This document shows positions 1-6,036 of a stretch of DNA of 9,988 nucleotides, piece by piece; position 1 is the first letter of the stretch, and each line of letters starts with the position of its first letter. The notes under the pieces are model-generated. The model worked only from the letters and a program-made list of their open reading frames with translations. It searched no databases and was not told the origin of the DNA. The translations under genes were made by a program, and so were the position numbers. The stretch spans positions 1-9,988 of the forward strand of contig LCPX01000044.1 in NCBI GenBank assembly GCA_001003855.1, read 5' to 3'. This stretch comes from Candidatus Moranbacteria bacterium GW2011_GWE1_49_15. Its GTDB lineage: Bacteria > Patescibacteriota > Minisyncoccia > Moranbacterales > GWC2-37-73.

Positions 1-98
1 ATTTTTCCGGATTTTCCGTCAAAAAAAACATACCAGGTCGCCATACCTGCCACGAAAAGTACCGTAATCGCAATTGAGATCGTTTTTTTCTTATCCAT
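1..98 (-). CDS. N-terminus of a membrane-anchored protein (partial)
   Basis: Reading leftwards from the ATG at 98 gives 32 uninterrupted codons before the window ends. The peptide starts MDKKK, continues with a hydrophobic stretch at about residues 6-26 (ISIAITVLFVAG...WYVFF), and then turns polar (DGKSGK). A lysine-rich start followed by one apolar helix is the pattern of a signal anchor or uncleaved signal peptide, so the rest is probably outside the membrane. The ATG has no Shine-Dalgarno site. A TATTAT box at 108-113 lies 9 nt upstream, and the terminator at 143-170 separates it from the slipin gene, so it probably starts its own transcript. Too little is visible to name a family. Confidence 0.6.
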   Translation of the reverse strand, partial: MDKKKTISIAITVLFVAGMATWYVFFDGKSGK

Positions 99-107
99 AT
101 GTCTTTT

Positions 108-113
108 ATAATA
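108..113 (-). promoter_or_regulatory. Candidate -10 box for the partial gene at 1-98
   Basis: On the minus strand TATTAT ends 9 nt before the ATG at 98, so transcription would begin about two bases before the start codon. I see no convincing -35 box at 16-18 nt. The call rests on the -10 match and on similar spacing before other minus-strand genes here. Confidence 0.35.
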
Positions 114-142
114 CGAAAATACTACGTCTTTATTTTAGACCA

Positions 143-170
143 AAGAAAAAGGCGGGTCCACCCCGCCTTT
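143..170 (-). terminator. Rho-independent terminator after the slipin gene
   Basis: GGCGGG (151-156) and CCCGCC (162-167) form a GC-rich stem around a 5-nt loop. It is extended by AAA/TTT pairs and followed on the minus strand by a run of T. It ends the slipin transcript. The T tract on the plus side is short, so any plus-strand activity would be weaker. Confidence 0.8.
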
Positions 171-184
171 CTACCGATATATCT

Positions 185-213
185 ATTATAGCACGAATTT
201 TGCCTAAAATCAA
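185..213 (-). promoter_or_regulatory. Strong sigma70-type promoter just after the slipin stop codon
   Basis: On the minus strand TTGATT (208-213) is followed by exactly 17 nt and TATAAT (185-190). An extended TGC precedes the -10 box, giving TGCTATAAT. The -35 box begins 3 nt after the slipin TAG (217-219). Initiation is predicted near 178, only about 10 nt before the terminator stem at 151-167, so the product would be a very short RNA unless polymerase reads through towards the gene at 1-98. Confidence 0.6.
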
Positions 214-216
214 GTT

Positions 217-960
217 CTATTCCCCCTTTTTCCCAAACCTCTCGAAGGCCCGAAGGACCTCGATCGGGGTGGCGAAAACCACCGTATTGGACTGGTCGGA
301 GGAAAGATCGTTCAAGGTGTGCAAAGTCCGAAGATGCAAGGCCCCCTCATGGCCTGAAAGGATACTGGCCGCCTTGGCGATGTTTTCGGAGGCAATGACC
401 TCCCCCTCCGCCTTGATGATGACCGCCCTCTTCTCCCTCTCGGCCTCGGCCTGCTTGCCGATAACCCTCTTCATCTCCTCCGGAAGGGTGACATCCTTGA
501 GTTCGACTGACTGCACTTCGATTCCCCAGGCGTCCGACGCTTTGTCAACGATCAATCTGATCTTTTCTGCGATCGCGTCGCGGGAAGAAAGCAATTGGTC
601 CAGATCGACTTCGCCGACCACGTTCCTCATCGTGGTCTGGGCCAACTGGGAAACCGCGAACAAAAAGTTCTCGACTTCGATGATCGCCTTTTCCGAATTG
701 GAAACCCTGTAATAAATGACCGCATTGACCCTGACGGAGATATTGTCTTTCGTGATCGCCTCCTGGTCCGGAACGTCCACCGCACGCACACGGATGTCCA
801 CTTTCTGATAGCTCTGGAAAATCGGGATGACCAATCTCCAGCCTGGCTCCATGATGCCGATGTACTTTCCCAACATGAACTTCACGCCCTTTTCATATTG
901 GTTGATCTGCTTGATGGAAACAAGCAGGACCGCAATGATAAAAATTAGGATTCCTGACAT
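217..960 (-). CDS. Slipin / stomatin-like SPFH domain protein
   Basis: This 247-residue protein is a prokaryotic stomatin homologue, a membrane-bound oligomeric scaffold of the SPFH family. An N-terminal hydrophobic segment (about 3-16) anchors it. The SPFH domain follows, with family-typical blocks: PGW near 39-41, TKDN at 70-73, the AVIYYRV strand at 80-86, QLAQTT at 105-110, LDQLL at 120-124, and LPEEM...QAEAEREKRA at about 159-179, which starts the coiled-coil region. Length and architecture match short slipins. In many prokaryotes slipin genes sit beside an NfeD-like membrane protease or scaffold; none is visible here, although the truncated gene at 1-98 cannot be judged. It lies 63 bp downstream of the SIMPL gene on the same strand with no clear terminator between them, so the two are probably co-transcribed. 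The ATG at 960 has no Shine-Dalgarno site. The family is clear; the cellular role here is not. Confidence 0.93.
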   Translation of the reverse strand: MSGILIFIIAVLLVSIKQINQYEKGVKFMLGKYIGIMEPGWRLVIPIFQSYQKVDIRVRAVDVPDQEAITKDNISVRVNAVIYYRVSNSEKAIIEVENFLFAVSQLAQTTMRNVVGEVDLDQLLSSRDAIAEKIRLIVDKASDAWGIEVQSVELKDVTLPEEMKRVIGKQAEAEREKRAVIIKAEGEVIASENIAKAASILSGHEGALHLRTLHTLNDLSSDQSNTVVFATPIEVLRAFERFGKKGE

Positions 961-1023
961 ATGATTTTAGTTATTAATTATTAATTATCGGGTAATTGAT
1001 AACCGGTGACCGATAACGGAAAT
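961..1023. other. AT-rich spacer with repeated GATAAC motifs
   Basis: This 63-bp gap combines an AT-rich stretch of repeated TTAATTA units (about 970-988) with GATAAC occurring twice (from about 999 and 1012) around a CGGTGACCG core. I see no T-tract terminator. A GATAAT box on the minus strand is a possible weak -10, but it lacks a convincing -35. The short simple repeats may be replication-slippage products. Confidence 0.35.
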
Positions 1024-1797
1024 CTACTTCACTTCGTAATTTAGCCCCATCTCCACCACTATTTCCTGGGTTCCTGTCGGAACGTCCGCAACGGAAGCTT
1101 CTTTCACGGCTCCGCCTATTCCCAACCCGTAAACCGGTCTGGGCTCGGGGGATCCGACGACGTTCTCATACCAACCGACTATTTTTCCCAATCTGGTCCC
1201 GGTCACCTGGCTGAGTTCGGCCGCTTTGGCCTGGGCGTCCGCCACCGCCAAAATCCTGGCTTGTTGGCGAAGGTCACTCACGCTTGAAACGTCGAAAGAA
1301 ATCCCATTGACCTGGTTGGTCCCGGCTTTTCCGGCCTCCGAGATAACTTTACTCACGGCATACTTGTCCTCCTGGATGTTTTCCACTTTTATGGAAAGCT
1401 GCTGGGAAGCGTTGTACCCGGACAATTCCGAAGTCCCGTCCTTGTAATCATATTGCGGATAGACGGAATAGTTCTGCGTTTTGATGTTTTCCCTCGGGAC
1501 GCCGGATCCTTCGACGGAAGCGACAACCTGGCTTATTTTCTCATTCAACTGGTTGAGCGCGCTCTCGGCCGTGGGCGCCTTGTCTATCTGCACCCCGAGC
1601 GTCACGGTGGCGATATCCGGCTGATAAATCACTTTCCCTTCCCCGGTGACGGTCACCTGGTTTTTTTCCGGATCCACGATCCTTTCGCGCACGAGCGCCG
1701 TGATAACAATAGCCCCGACCAGCATGAGGGCGACAAACGCCAAGACAGTTTTGGGTTCTCCCCACCTTCCGAACATGGAAACGTTTTTCTCTTCCAT
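1024..1797 (-). CDS. SIMPL-domain (DUF541/YggE-like) membrane-anchored protein
   Basis: The 257-residue product has a cytoplasmic N-terminus, one hydrophobic segment at about residues 17-36 (TVLAFVALMLVGAIVITALV), and an extracytoplasmic SIMPL domain over the rest. Recognisable blocks are VTVTGEGKV...PDIATVTLGV near the domain start, an IKTQNYSVYPQYDY motif, the GYNASQQLSIKV strand, NQVNGISF, and the helix AR...AVADAQAKAAEL...GTRLGKI. E. coli YggE of this family is linked to oxidative-stress tolerance, but the biochemical activity is unknown, so function is not assigned. The gene probably leads a two-gene unit with the slipin. ATG at 1797 is taken as the start, with Met8 (1776) as an alternative; neither has a Shine-Dalgarno site. 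The family call is firm. Confidence 0.9.
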   Translation of the reverse strand: MEEKNVSMFGRWGEPKTVLAFVALMLVGAIVITALVRERIVDPEKNQVTVTGEGKVIYQPDIATVTLGVQIDKAPTAESALNQLNEKISQVVASVEGSGVPRENIKTQNYSVYPQYDYKDGTSELSGYNASQQLSIKVENIQEDKYAVSKVISEAGKAGTNQVNGISFDVSSVSDLRQQARILAVADAQAKAAELSQVTGTRLGKIVGWYENVVGSPEPRPVYGLGIGGAVKEASVADVPTGTQEIVVEMGLNYEVK

Positions 1798-1853
1798 AGT
1801 AAAAAGATTAGATATTAGCCTGATTACATAATACCATATTTGGAGCTGGAAAG

Positions 1854-1883
1854 TTCAAAAAAGGCGTTTTTTCGTGCTATAAT
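1854..1883 (+). promoter_or_regulatory. Plus-strand promoter with extended -10
   Basis: TGCTATAAT (1875-1883) is a perfect extended -10 element. TTCAAA (1854-1859) lies 18 nt upstream of TATAAT as a partial -35. The last 13 bases, TTCGTGCTATAAT, are identical to the minus-strand promoter at 185-197. Transcription would start near 1890 and run towards the 3' end of the folC-like gene, antisense to it. The nearest recognised plus-strand gene starts at 6041, so it may drive a small RNA or tiny peptide. Confidence 0.5.
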
Positions 1884-1913
1884 GAAACCATTAAGCCAAA
1901 AAACAGACTAATA

Positions 1914-1942
1914 TTTCTATCACATAATCAACACCATGTCAA
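1914..1942 (-). promoter_or_regulatory. Candidate promoter for the SIMPL-slipin unit
   Basis: On the minus strand a consensus -35 box TTGACA (1937-1942) is followed by 17 nt and TAGAAA (1914-1919), a weak -10. It would give a leader of about 110 nt before the SIMPL ATG at 1797. A TATTAT further downstream, at about 1830-1835, is an alternative -10. The perfect -35 and correct spacing are in favour; the poor -10 is against. Confidence 0.35.
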
Positions 1943-1974
1943 GCACATTCCAAGCAGGACAAACTGTTTTTTAA
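1936..1974 (+). other. 12-codon ORF in a possible small transcript (doubtful)
   Basis: Downstream of the plus-strand promoter at 1854-1883, an ATG at 1936 opens a peptide MSSTFQAGQTVF followed by TAA. There is no Shine-Dalgarno site. The ORF lies between inverted copies of a 9-mer, AAAAAACAG (about 1899-1907) and CTGTTTTTT (about 1964-1972). The second copy ends in a T run that could act as a terminator of a roughly 85-nt RNA. This may be a non-coding RNA, a short peptide gene, or chance. Confidence 0.2.
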
Positions 1975-1989
1975 GAGCCTATATGCATA

Positions 1990-3339
1990 TTAGAAACTCC
2001 TTAAATTTTCCAAAATATAATCCTCGCTGATCCACTTTTTCCGAAGCTCTCCCGCCACGTAAAATGATCCGGTTATCAAAATAGCATCGTTCTTTTCCGC
2101 TTTTTCCAAAACCCCGTTGGCCGCTTCGAAAAGAGCCGGCTCGGTTTCAAAAACCGCCCCGGCCTTCAAGAAAGGTGTCGACATTTTTTTCAGTCTTTCT
2201 GGATCGACGCTTTTCCCGTACACGAGATTCGTCGCGACGACATAATCGGCTTTCGGGATGATCCGCTCCAGGATTTTTTCAGCCTCCTTGGTTTCGGAAA
2301 TACCGACCACTAAAAACAATTTCCTATATTCCAATTTTTCCAAATTGGAAACCGTACTCTTTATTTTTTCCTTGTTGTGCGCTCCGTCCAAAATGACCAG
2401 CGGCTCGTGCCGCACGATTTCAAACCGGCACGGAAGATCGGCTTTGGAAATCCCTTCGACAATACTTTCATTTGAAATTCCCAAATGCTTGGAAATCGCA
2501 TAAGCCAAAGAAATGTTTCGCGCCTGGTGATCCCCCCAAAGCTTGCAATCGATCTCATTTTCGATTCCGGGCAATCTCACTTTCATCCTGTTTCCCCCGT
2601 AAACGACGCTTTCGCACATATTCGGAACCGTTGTCATCCGCGCGTTTTTTTGTTCGCATTCGTTTTTGAAAATCGCAAGCAGTTCTTCGTCTTTTTCCGT
2701 CGTGAAAAGCGCCGAGCCTTCCTTCACTATCCCTACTTTCTCGAAGGCGATCTTTTCCAAAGTGTCGCCGATGATCTGCATATGGTCATGTCCGATATTC
2801 GTTATGACCGATATTTCGTTTTTTTCGATGACGTTCGAAGCGTCATGCCTTCCTCCGCAGCCGACTTCCAAAACCACCCACTCGCAACCTTTTCTTTTGA
2901 AATGCAAAAATCCCATCAGCATGAAGATTTCGAAATATGAAGGCCTTCCCCACGGGCAACCGTCGGCCGATTTCCCGATGAGCGGCTTCAATTCATCCAC
3001 CATGCCGACGAATTCATCAGGGTAAACATATGTCCCGTCAATCGAAATCTTCTCGATGGAAGTCGTCGGAAACGGCGAAGTGAACAGGCCCGTTTTCTTC
3101 CCGGAAGCGGTCAGGATATTCTGTATCATGGTGGAAACGGAACCCTTGCCCGAAGTCCCGGTCACATGCACATATTTCATGCCGCGGTGCGGATTTCCCA
3201 ACAAATCCAAAAACCACGCCATCTTTTTCAAATAAAAATCCGGCCTACTTGAGGCGGCCGGTTCAAAAGAACCGTTCGCCATCAACGGCAGGTTTTCCAG
3301 GTATTCCACGGCTTCGTGATATTTTCGGAATCTTTTCAT
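1990..3339 (-). CDS. folC: FolC-like Mur ligase (folylpolyglutamate/dihydrofolate synthase family)
   Basis: The 449-residue product matches FolC-type ATP-dependent ligases, which add glutamate to folates (and in some members to dihydropteroate). Visible in order: RPDFYLKKM...LLGNP (33-50), the P-loop TGTSGKGS (60-67; most FolC have TNGKGS), FTSPF (86-90), SYFEI (134-138), EVGCGGRHDASN (158-169), ITNIGHDH...GDTLEKIAFEKVGIVK (179-206) with the conserved lysine region, GDHQARN (269-275), RFE (305-307) and the C-domain motif DGAHN (318-322). Size is usual for the family. I place the start at ATG 3339, because the alternative at 3417 would add 26 residues running over the promoter and terminator. 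No other folate gene is in view, so the true acceptor is unproven. There is no Shine-Dalgarno site; a TATAAT ends 7 nt before the ATG. Confidence 0.88.
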   Translation of the reverse strand: MKRFRKYHEAVEYLENLPLMANGSFEPAASSRPDFYLKKMAWFLDLLGNPHRGMKYVHVTGTSGKGSVSTMIQNILTASGKKTGLFTSPFPTTSIEKISIDGTYVYPDEFVGMVDELKPLIGKSADGCPWGRPSYFEIFMLMGFLHFKRKGCEWVVLEVGCGGRHDASNVIEKNEISVITNIGHDHMQIIGDTLEKIAFEKVGIVKEGSALFTTEKDEELLAIFKNECEQKNARMTTVPNMCESVVYGGNRMKVRLPGIENEIDCKLWGDHQARNISLAYAISKHLGISNESIVEGISKADLPCRFEIVRHEPLVILDGAHNKEKIKSTVSNLEKLEYRKLFLVVGISETKEAEKILERIIPKADYVVATNLVYGKSVDPERLKKMSTPFLKAGAVFETEPALFEAANGVLEKAEKNDAILITGSFYVAGELRKKWISEDYILENLRSF

Positions 3340-3346
3340 AGGATGG

Positions 3347-3374
3347 ATTATAATGTTTTTCCAATAAAACACAA
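3347..3374 (-). promoter_or_regulatory. Promoter of the folC-like gene, probably leaderless
   Basis: On the minus strand TATAAT (3347-3352) is a perfect -10. TTGTGT (3369-3374) lies 16 nt upstream as a partial -35. The -10 ends 7 nt before the ATG at 3339, so initiation would fall at or next to the A of the start codon. The -35 box starts just after the T-rich tail of the preceding terminator. Confidence 0.6.
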
Positions 3375-3375
3375 A

Positions 3376-3400
3376 TAGAAAACCGCCCCGACGGACGGTT
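3376..3400 (-). terminator. Terminator after the bactofilin-like gene
   Basis: On the minus strand an 8-bp stem (AACCGTCC with GGGGCGGTT-side pairing, one G-T wobble; 3381-3400) closes a GTCG tetraloop and runs directly into TTTTCTATTT. It begins 23 nt after the bactofilin-like stop codon and separates that gene from the folC promoter. Confidence 0.75.
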
Positions 3401-3423
3401 CTCAAAATAAACCCCAAATTGCC

Positions 3424-4540
3424 CTAGTTCCTGATTTTTTTCCAAAACTCCTCTCCCAAAACCCCCACCGCCACCAAGAAAAATACGAACGCGAACAGCC
3501 ATCCGAAAATAGGAATGAAGCTGACGATCGAAAGCAAGAATACTCCGAGCGCGGCGTTGAGCCAACTGACTTCGATCTCCTGTTTCTTGAGCAGGATTTT
3601 CGCGATCCAACTGCCCAAGATGACGGCGTTCACGAACATCGCCAGCACGACCAGCAGGACATAGGCGAGAAGCAAAACCCCTCCGACCGCCGCTCCCAAA
3701 AATGTCACGAACAAGATCACCGAAACTACCGGAACCACCAGAAAGACGATAAGTCCCCCGACCAGCTCGTGACCGAAATTACCCATGGCCGTTTTCGAGA
3801 GATCGGTCATCTGTCTCTTGAAAAATATCGCCAGCACCGAAACCAGAACTATCGCGGACAAGAACTTCATGAGCCCGATGAAACCGAGCAGTCCCGCCAC
3901 CTCCCCTCGGATATTCTTCCGGCCCATTTCCAACTGGTTGAATTTCGTGGCTCCCTTGATGGCGGCTCCGCCGACGATGTCGGCTTTCACGGGAGAACTG
4001 TAAATAAGATCGCCTTCGATAACGGCGTCCTTTCCTATCATCAACCTCTCGGTGCCGATAACCGTCAAATTCCCGGCGACTTTCCCGTTCACGACGATTT
4101 CACCCGCACCGATCTGGAGATCCCCGTTCACATCCCCGTCGATCACCACTCTTCCGCCTGCCAAAATCGCATCTTTACCGATCATGATGCCTTTGACCAC
4201 CTGCACCGAGCCTCCGGCCGCCGCCAAATCGCCCGCGATATCGTTACCGATAACTATCTGCCCGCCGGCTATCCTGACGTCATCCTTAACCTCCCCCGTC
4301 AGATTCACGTTTCCCCCGGCCAAAATCACATCCCCCTCCACAATTCCCGTCACCAACACGTTCCCCGACGTTGCCGGCCACCGCGATGTTGCCGGACCCC
4401 ACATAAAGGTTATCCTCCACGGTCTCGTTTTTCCCGAGCGAATATTCATTGCCGCTGCCGAGCGTCGCCGCCAAGGCGAAAACGGGCACCGTCAAAAACA
4501 GCGCCGAAAAAAACAGGACTCCCTTCCTCATTTTTCCCAT
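3424..4540 (-). CDS. Bactofilin-like polymer-forming multi-pass membrane protein, frameshifted
   Basis: Two overlapping reading frames together make one protein of about 371 residues. The first frame (ATG at 4540, or Met4 at 4531) encodes a signal peptide (MRKGVLFFSALFLTVPVFALA) and the start of the domain, ending around IAVAGNV. The second frame continues directly with GNVLVTG. The bactofilin part shows the diagnostic repeated strands of a beta-helix: GDVILAGGNV, GEVKDDVRIAGGQ, GDLAAAGGSV, GDVNGDLQIGAG and KVAGNL. About five hydrophobic helices follow in the C-terminal half, with FEEFW-like basic end residues (EEFWKKIRN). Such proteins are called polymer-forming or CcmA-like and form scaffolds at the membrane; bactofilins affect cell shape. 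The frames join at a G4 run (C4 at 4363-4366 on the plus strand): one base fewer restores a single ORF. The extra base may be a sequencing error or a real lesion. A TATAAT at 4559-4564 is the likely -10; no Shine-Dalgarno site is seen. Confidence 0.8.
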
Positions 4541-4558
4541 AAGCAAAAAATTAAAAAA

Positions 4559-4564
4559 ATTATA
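4559..4564 (-). promoter_or_regulatory. Candidate -10 box of the bactofilin-like gene
   Basis: A perfect TATAAT on the minus strand lies 18 nt before the ATG at 4540, so the leader would be about 12 nt and A/T-rich without a Shine-Dalgarno site. A TTGTTG 15 nt upstream is a poor, closely spaced -35. Confidence 0.45.
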
Positions 4565-4582
4565 ACCTGCACACTATTACAA

Positions 4583-4612
4583 CAAAAAAGAAGGGATATT
4601 CCCCCTTCTTTT
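4583..4612 (-). terminator. Terminator after the 402-residue protein gene
   Basis: A 10-bp stem, AAAAGAAGGG (4586-4595) with CCCTTCTTTT (4603-4612), encloses a 7-nt loop. On the minus strand it is followed by a continuous T run. The A/T flanks on both sides could let it work in either direction. It starts 29 nt after the stop codon at 4641. Confidence 0.75.
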
Positions 4613-4623
4613 CCTATGCATCA

Positions 4624-4653
4624 ATCATATCACATTTCGGTCAATCCCTCCAA
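4624..4653 (-). promoter_or_regulatory. Weak promoter overlapping the end of the 402-residue protein gene
   Basis: TGATATGAT (4624-4632 on the minus strand) is an extended -10. TTGGAG (4648-4653) lies 18 nt upstream, inside the last codons. A better -35, TTGACC (4639-4644), overlaps the TGA stop codon but is only 9 nt from the -10, too close to work in the usual way. The site sits just before the terminator at 4583-4612, echoing the arrangement after two other genes. Confidence 0.35.
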
Positions 4654-5849
4654 GCCTTTTTCAAGATCCCGTTGATCGCGTCCTCATCGTCACAGGAATA
4701 TTTTTCCGAAGCCAAATAATAATTCTCCTTGGCCCCGTGGCATCCGCCGTTCCCATAAGGCAAAATGGCCATTATCGGCAGCATGAAACCGTTGCCTCTT
4801 GAAAGGAAATAGGTATGCAGATCCTTGAGGGTCTTTTTTCTCATATCCGAATCCATCCTGGCGAAATTGCTCATGTCGTCCCCGACCTTAGGCGTCCAGT
4901 CCAGGTGCAAAAAGACGTTATTGGCTTTGCTGGCGAAAGTCTTATGCCAAAGCAATGCCCAGCACCAATCCCCCGGTTTTTTCCACCACCTCGAAGAGCA
5001 AGCTCCCTGCTGGATAGATCCGTCGCTTTTGAGGCCCACTCCGCCGTCGAGAAAATCGAAATTCTTAAGATATTTCTCATCAGTAATGTCGTTGGTCTGC
5101 GCGCCGATCACGATCTCCATCCCCTTGGAAGCGGCGTACTCCTTCATCTCTTCGATGATCTCCGGGACCACCGGATCGGAAAGATTGTCGCTGTCCTGAT
5201 AGAAAATCTGGCCGAACAGGAATGATTGGATGCCTATGTCCATAGCCTCCCGGGTGATCTGGCGGAGATATTTTCTATACTCCTCCGATTCGAAAGAAGG
5301 GATGCAAATGTTCTTTTTCCAAAAATCCTCCTGCCCGTCCTTGCACATCTTTTCAAAGTTGAACCGCCTGTCGCCTTCCTCGTAAGTATAAAGCGTCTTG
5401 GTGTTGACCGCTTCGGCGATGAACATGCCGAATACCGCCTCGTCCTTCTGTTTCTTTATATCCTTGATTATCTTGCTCGCTTTGTCGAAATCCGGATCAT
5501 CGGCCCAGGTCTCGAGCGCCCGATGGAAATAATAGCAATCGGAACGGCGGGCCAGCCTCATGGACTCCTTCGGATCCCCACCGAAACCGTTGAGTAGTCC
5601 GTCGGCCACGCACCCTTGCGCCTTCATCCTTTCGATGTCTGGCGGAGGTGGCGGTGGAAGCGGGATCAGATTGGTCGGAACCGGAGGAATCGACGCCACG
5701 ATCTCGTCCACGGAAGAAAGTTCCGAAATCTCAGCCGGCTCGATTTCGAAGCTCCGCGATTCCCTCACCAAAAAATACCCGACCCCGACGGCGTCAAGCA
5801 AGATGATCAGTACGGCTACCCAAGATTTTATCTGCAAATTCTTCAGCAT
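4641..5849 (-). CDS. Unrecognised anchored extracytoplasmic protein, cysteine-rich
   Basis: I do not recognise this 402-residue protein. It has an N-terminal signal anchor (hydrophobic residues 10-28), an acidic spacer, and a proline-rich linker with six consecutive prolines at 65-70. A compact domain follows from about 75 to 402. That domain holds exactly eight cysteines (80, 105, 169, 182, 284, 296, 370, 386), an even number that suits disulfides outside the cytoplasm, and is rich in Trp, Tyr and Phe. Alternating short apolar strands and helices (IQSFLFGQI at 207-215, MEIVIGAQTND at 244-254, FDFLDGGVGL at 264-273, NNVFLHLDW at 310-318, FMLPIMAIL at 355-363) resemble a TIM-barrel glycoside hydrolase-like fold. 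Acidic residues lie near strand ends (D254, D268, D317). That resemblance is inference only. ATG 5849 has no Shine-Dalgarno site but has TATACT 10 nt upstream. Confidence 0.8.
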   Translation of the reverse strand: MLKNLQIKSWVAVLIILLDAVGVGYFLVRESRSFEIEPAEISELSSVDEIVASIPPVPTNLIPLPPPPPPDIERMKAQGCVADGLLNGFGGDPKESMRLARRSDCYYFHRALETWADDPDFDKASKIIKDIKKQKDEAVFGMFIAEAVNTKTLYTYEEGDRRFNFEKMCKDGQEDFWKKNICIPSFESEEYRKYLRQITREAMDIGIQSFLFGQIFYQDSDNLSDPVVPEIIEEMKEYAASKGMEIVIGAQTNDITDEKYLKNFDFLDGGVGLKSDGSIQQGACSSRWWKKPGDWCWALLWHKTFASKANNVFLHLDWTPKVGDDMSNFARMDSDMRKKTLKDLHTYFLSRGNGFMLPIMAILPYGNGGCHGAKENYYLASEKYSCDDEDAINGILKKAWRD

Positions 5850-5859
5850 ATCTATTCCA

Positions 5860-5865
5860 AGTATA
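5860..5865 (-). promoter_or_regulatory. Candidate -10 box of the 402-residue protein gene
   Basis: TATACT on the minus strand matches five of six consensus bases and ends 10 nt before the ATG at 5849, which would give a nearly leaderless mRNA. A TTCATT 17 nt upstream is a weak -35. The same bases on the plus strand read TATACA, so divergent promoters towards the pyr genes may overlap here. Confidence 0.4.
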
Positions 5866-5882
5866 CATCATGTAATACCAAA

Positions 5883-6014
5883 ATGAACCCGCTTTCTTTT
5901 GGAAGCCCGAACCGACAAGACATATCCTTGCTTTACCTCTTGAAATGTGAGATATTGGGAAACAATGTCCAGATAAAAGAAGCCGGATCTTTGACAACCT
6001 TATTCGCTCAATAA
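5883..6014 (+). CDS. Possible 43-codon ORF upstream of the pyrimidine genes
   Basis: An ATG at 5883 opens 43 codons ending in TAA at 6012-6014. The peptide begins MNPLSFGSPNRQDI, has a leucine-rich middle (SLLYLLK), and ends SLTTLFAQ. Its stop overlaps the ATG at 6014 (TAATG), which is in the dihydroorotate dehydrogenase frame, so ribosomes could be passed on. There is no Shine-Dalgarno site. It fills most of the gap between the divergent genes and has mixed protein-like composition. I recognise no family. It could be a small real gene, a leader peptide, a gene remnant or chance; enteric pyrBI also has a leader peptide of about this length, but I see no attenuator hairpin here. Confidence 0.3.
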   Translation: MNPLSFGSPNRQDISLLYLLKCEILGNNVQIKEAGSLTTLFAQ

Positions 6015-6027
6015 TGAGCACCAACAC

Positions 6028-6036
6028 AGGGAGGAG
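6028..6036 (+). promoter_or_regulatory. Strong ribosome binding site that fixes the pyrD start
   Basis: AGGGAGGAG lies with its GGAGG core (6030-6034) 6 nt before ATG 6041. This favours that start over the upstream in-frame ATG at 6014, which has no such site. It contrasts with the minus-strand genes of the window. Confidence 0.8.

Noticed and set aside
74..712. Long plus-strand open frame opposite the slipin gene
   Set aside because: It is antisense to a clear slipin gene, crosses the terminator hairpin, and its translation shows no domain; it is a shadow frame.
1981..1990. Perfect 10-bp palindrome ATATGCATAT at the end of the folC-like gene
   Set aside because: It is short and AT-rich with no loop or T tract, so chance is adequate and no operator role can be supported.
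3340..3417. Upstream start extending the folC-like gene by 26 residues
   Set aside because: The extension would cover the promoter and the terminator hairpin and lacks similarity to the FolC N-terminus; ATG 3339 is preferred.
4359..4370. Programmed ribosomal frameshift in the bactofilin-like gene
   Set aside because: There is no classic slippery heptamer with a downstream structure, only a short G4 run, so an indel is simpler.
3769..4675. Long plus-strand open frames opposite the bactofilin-like gene
   Set aside because: Their His/Pro/Thr/Ser-rich translations mirror the repetitive GC-rich codons of the opposite strand; no start signals or domains are seen.
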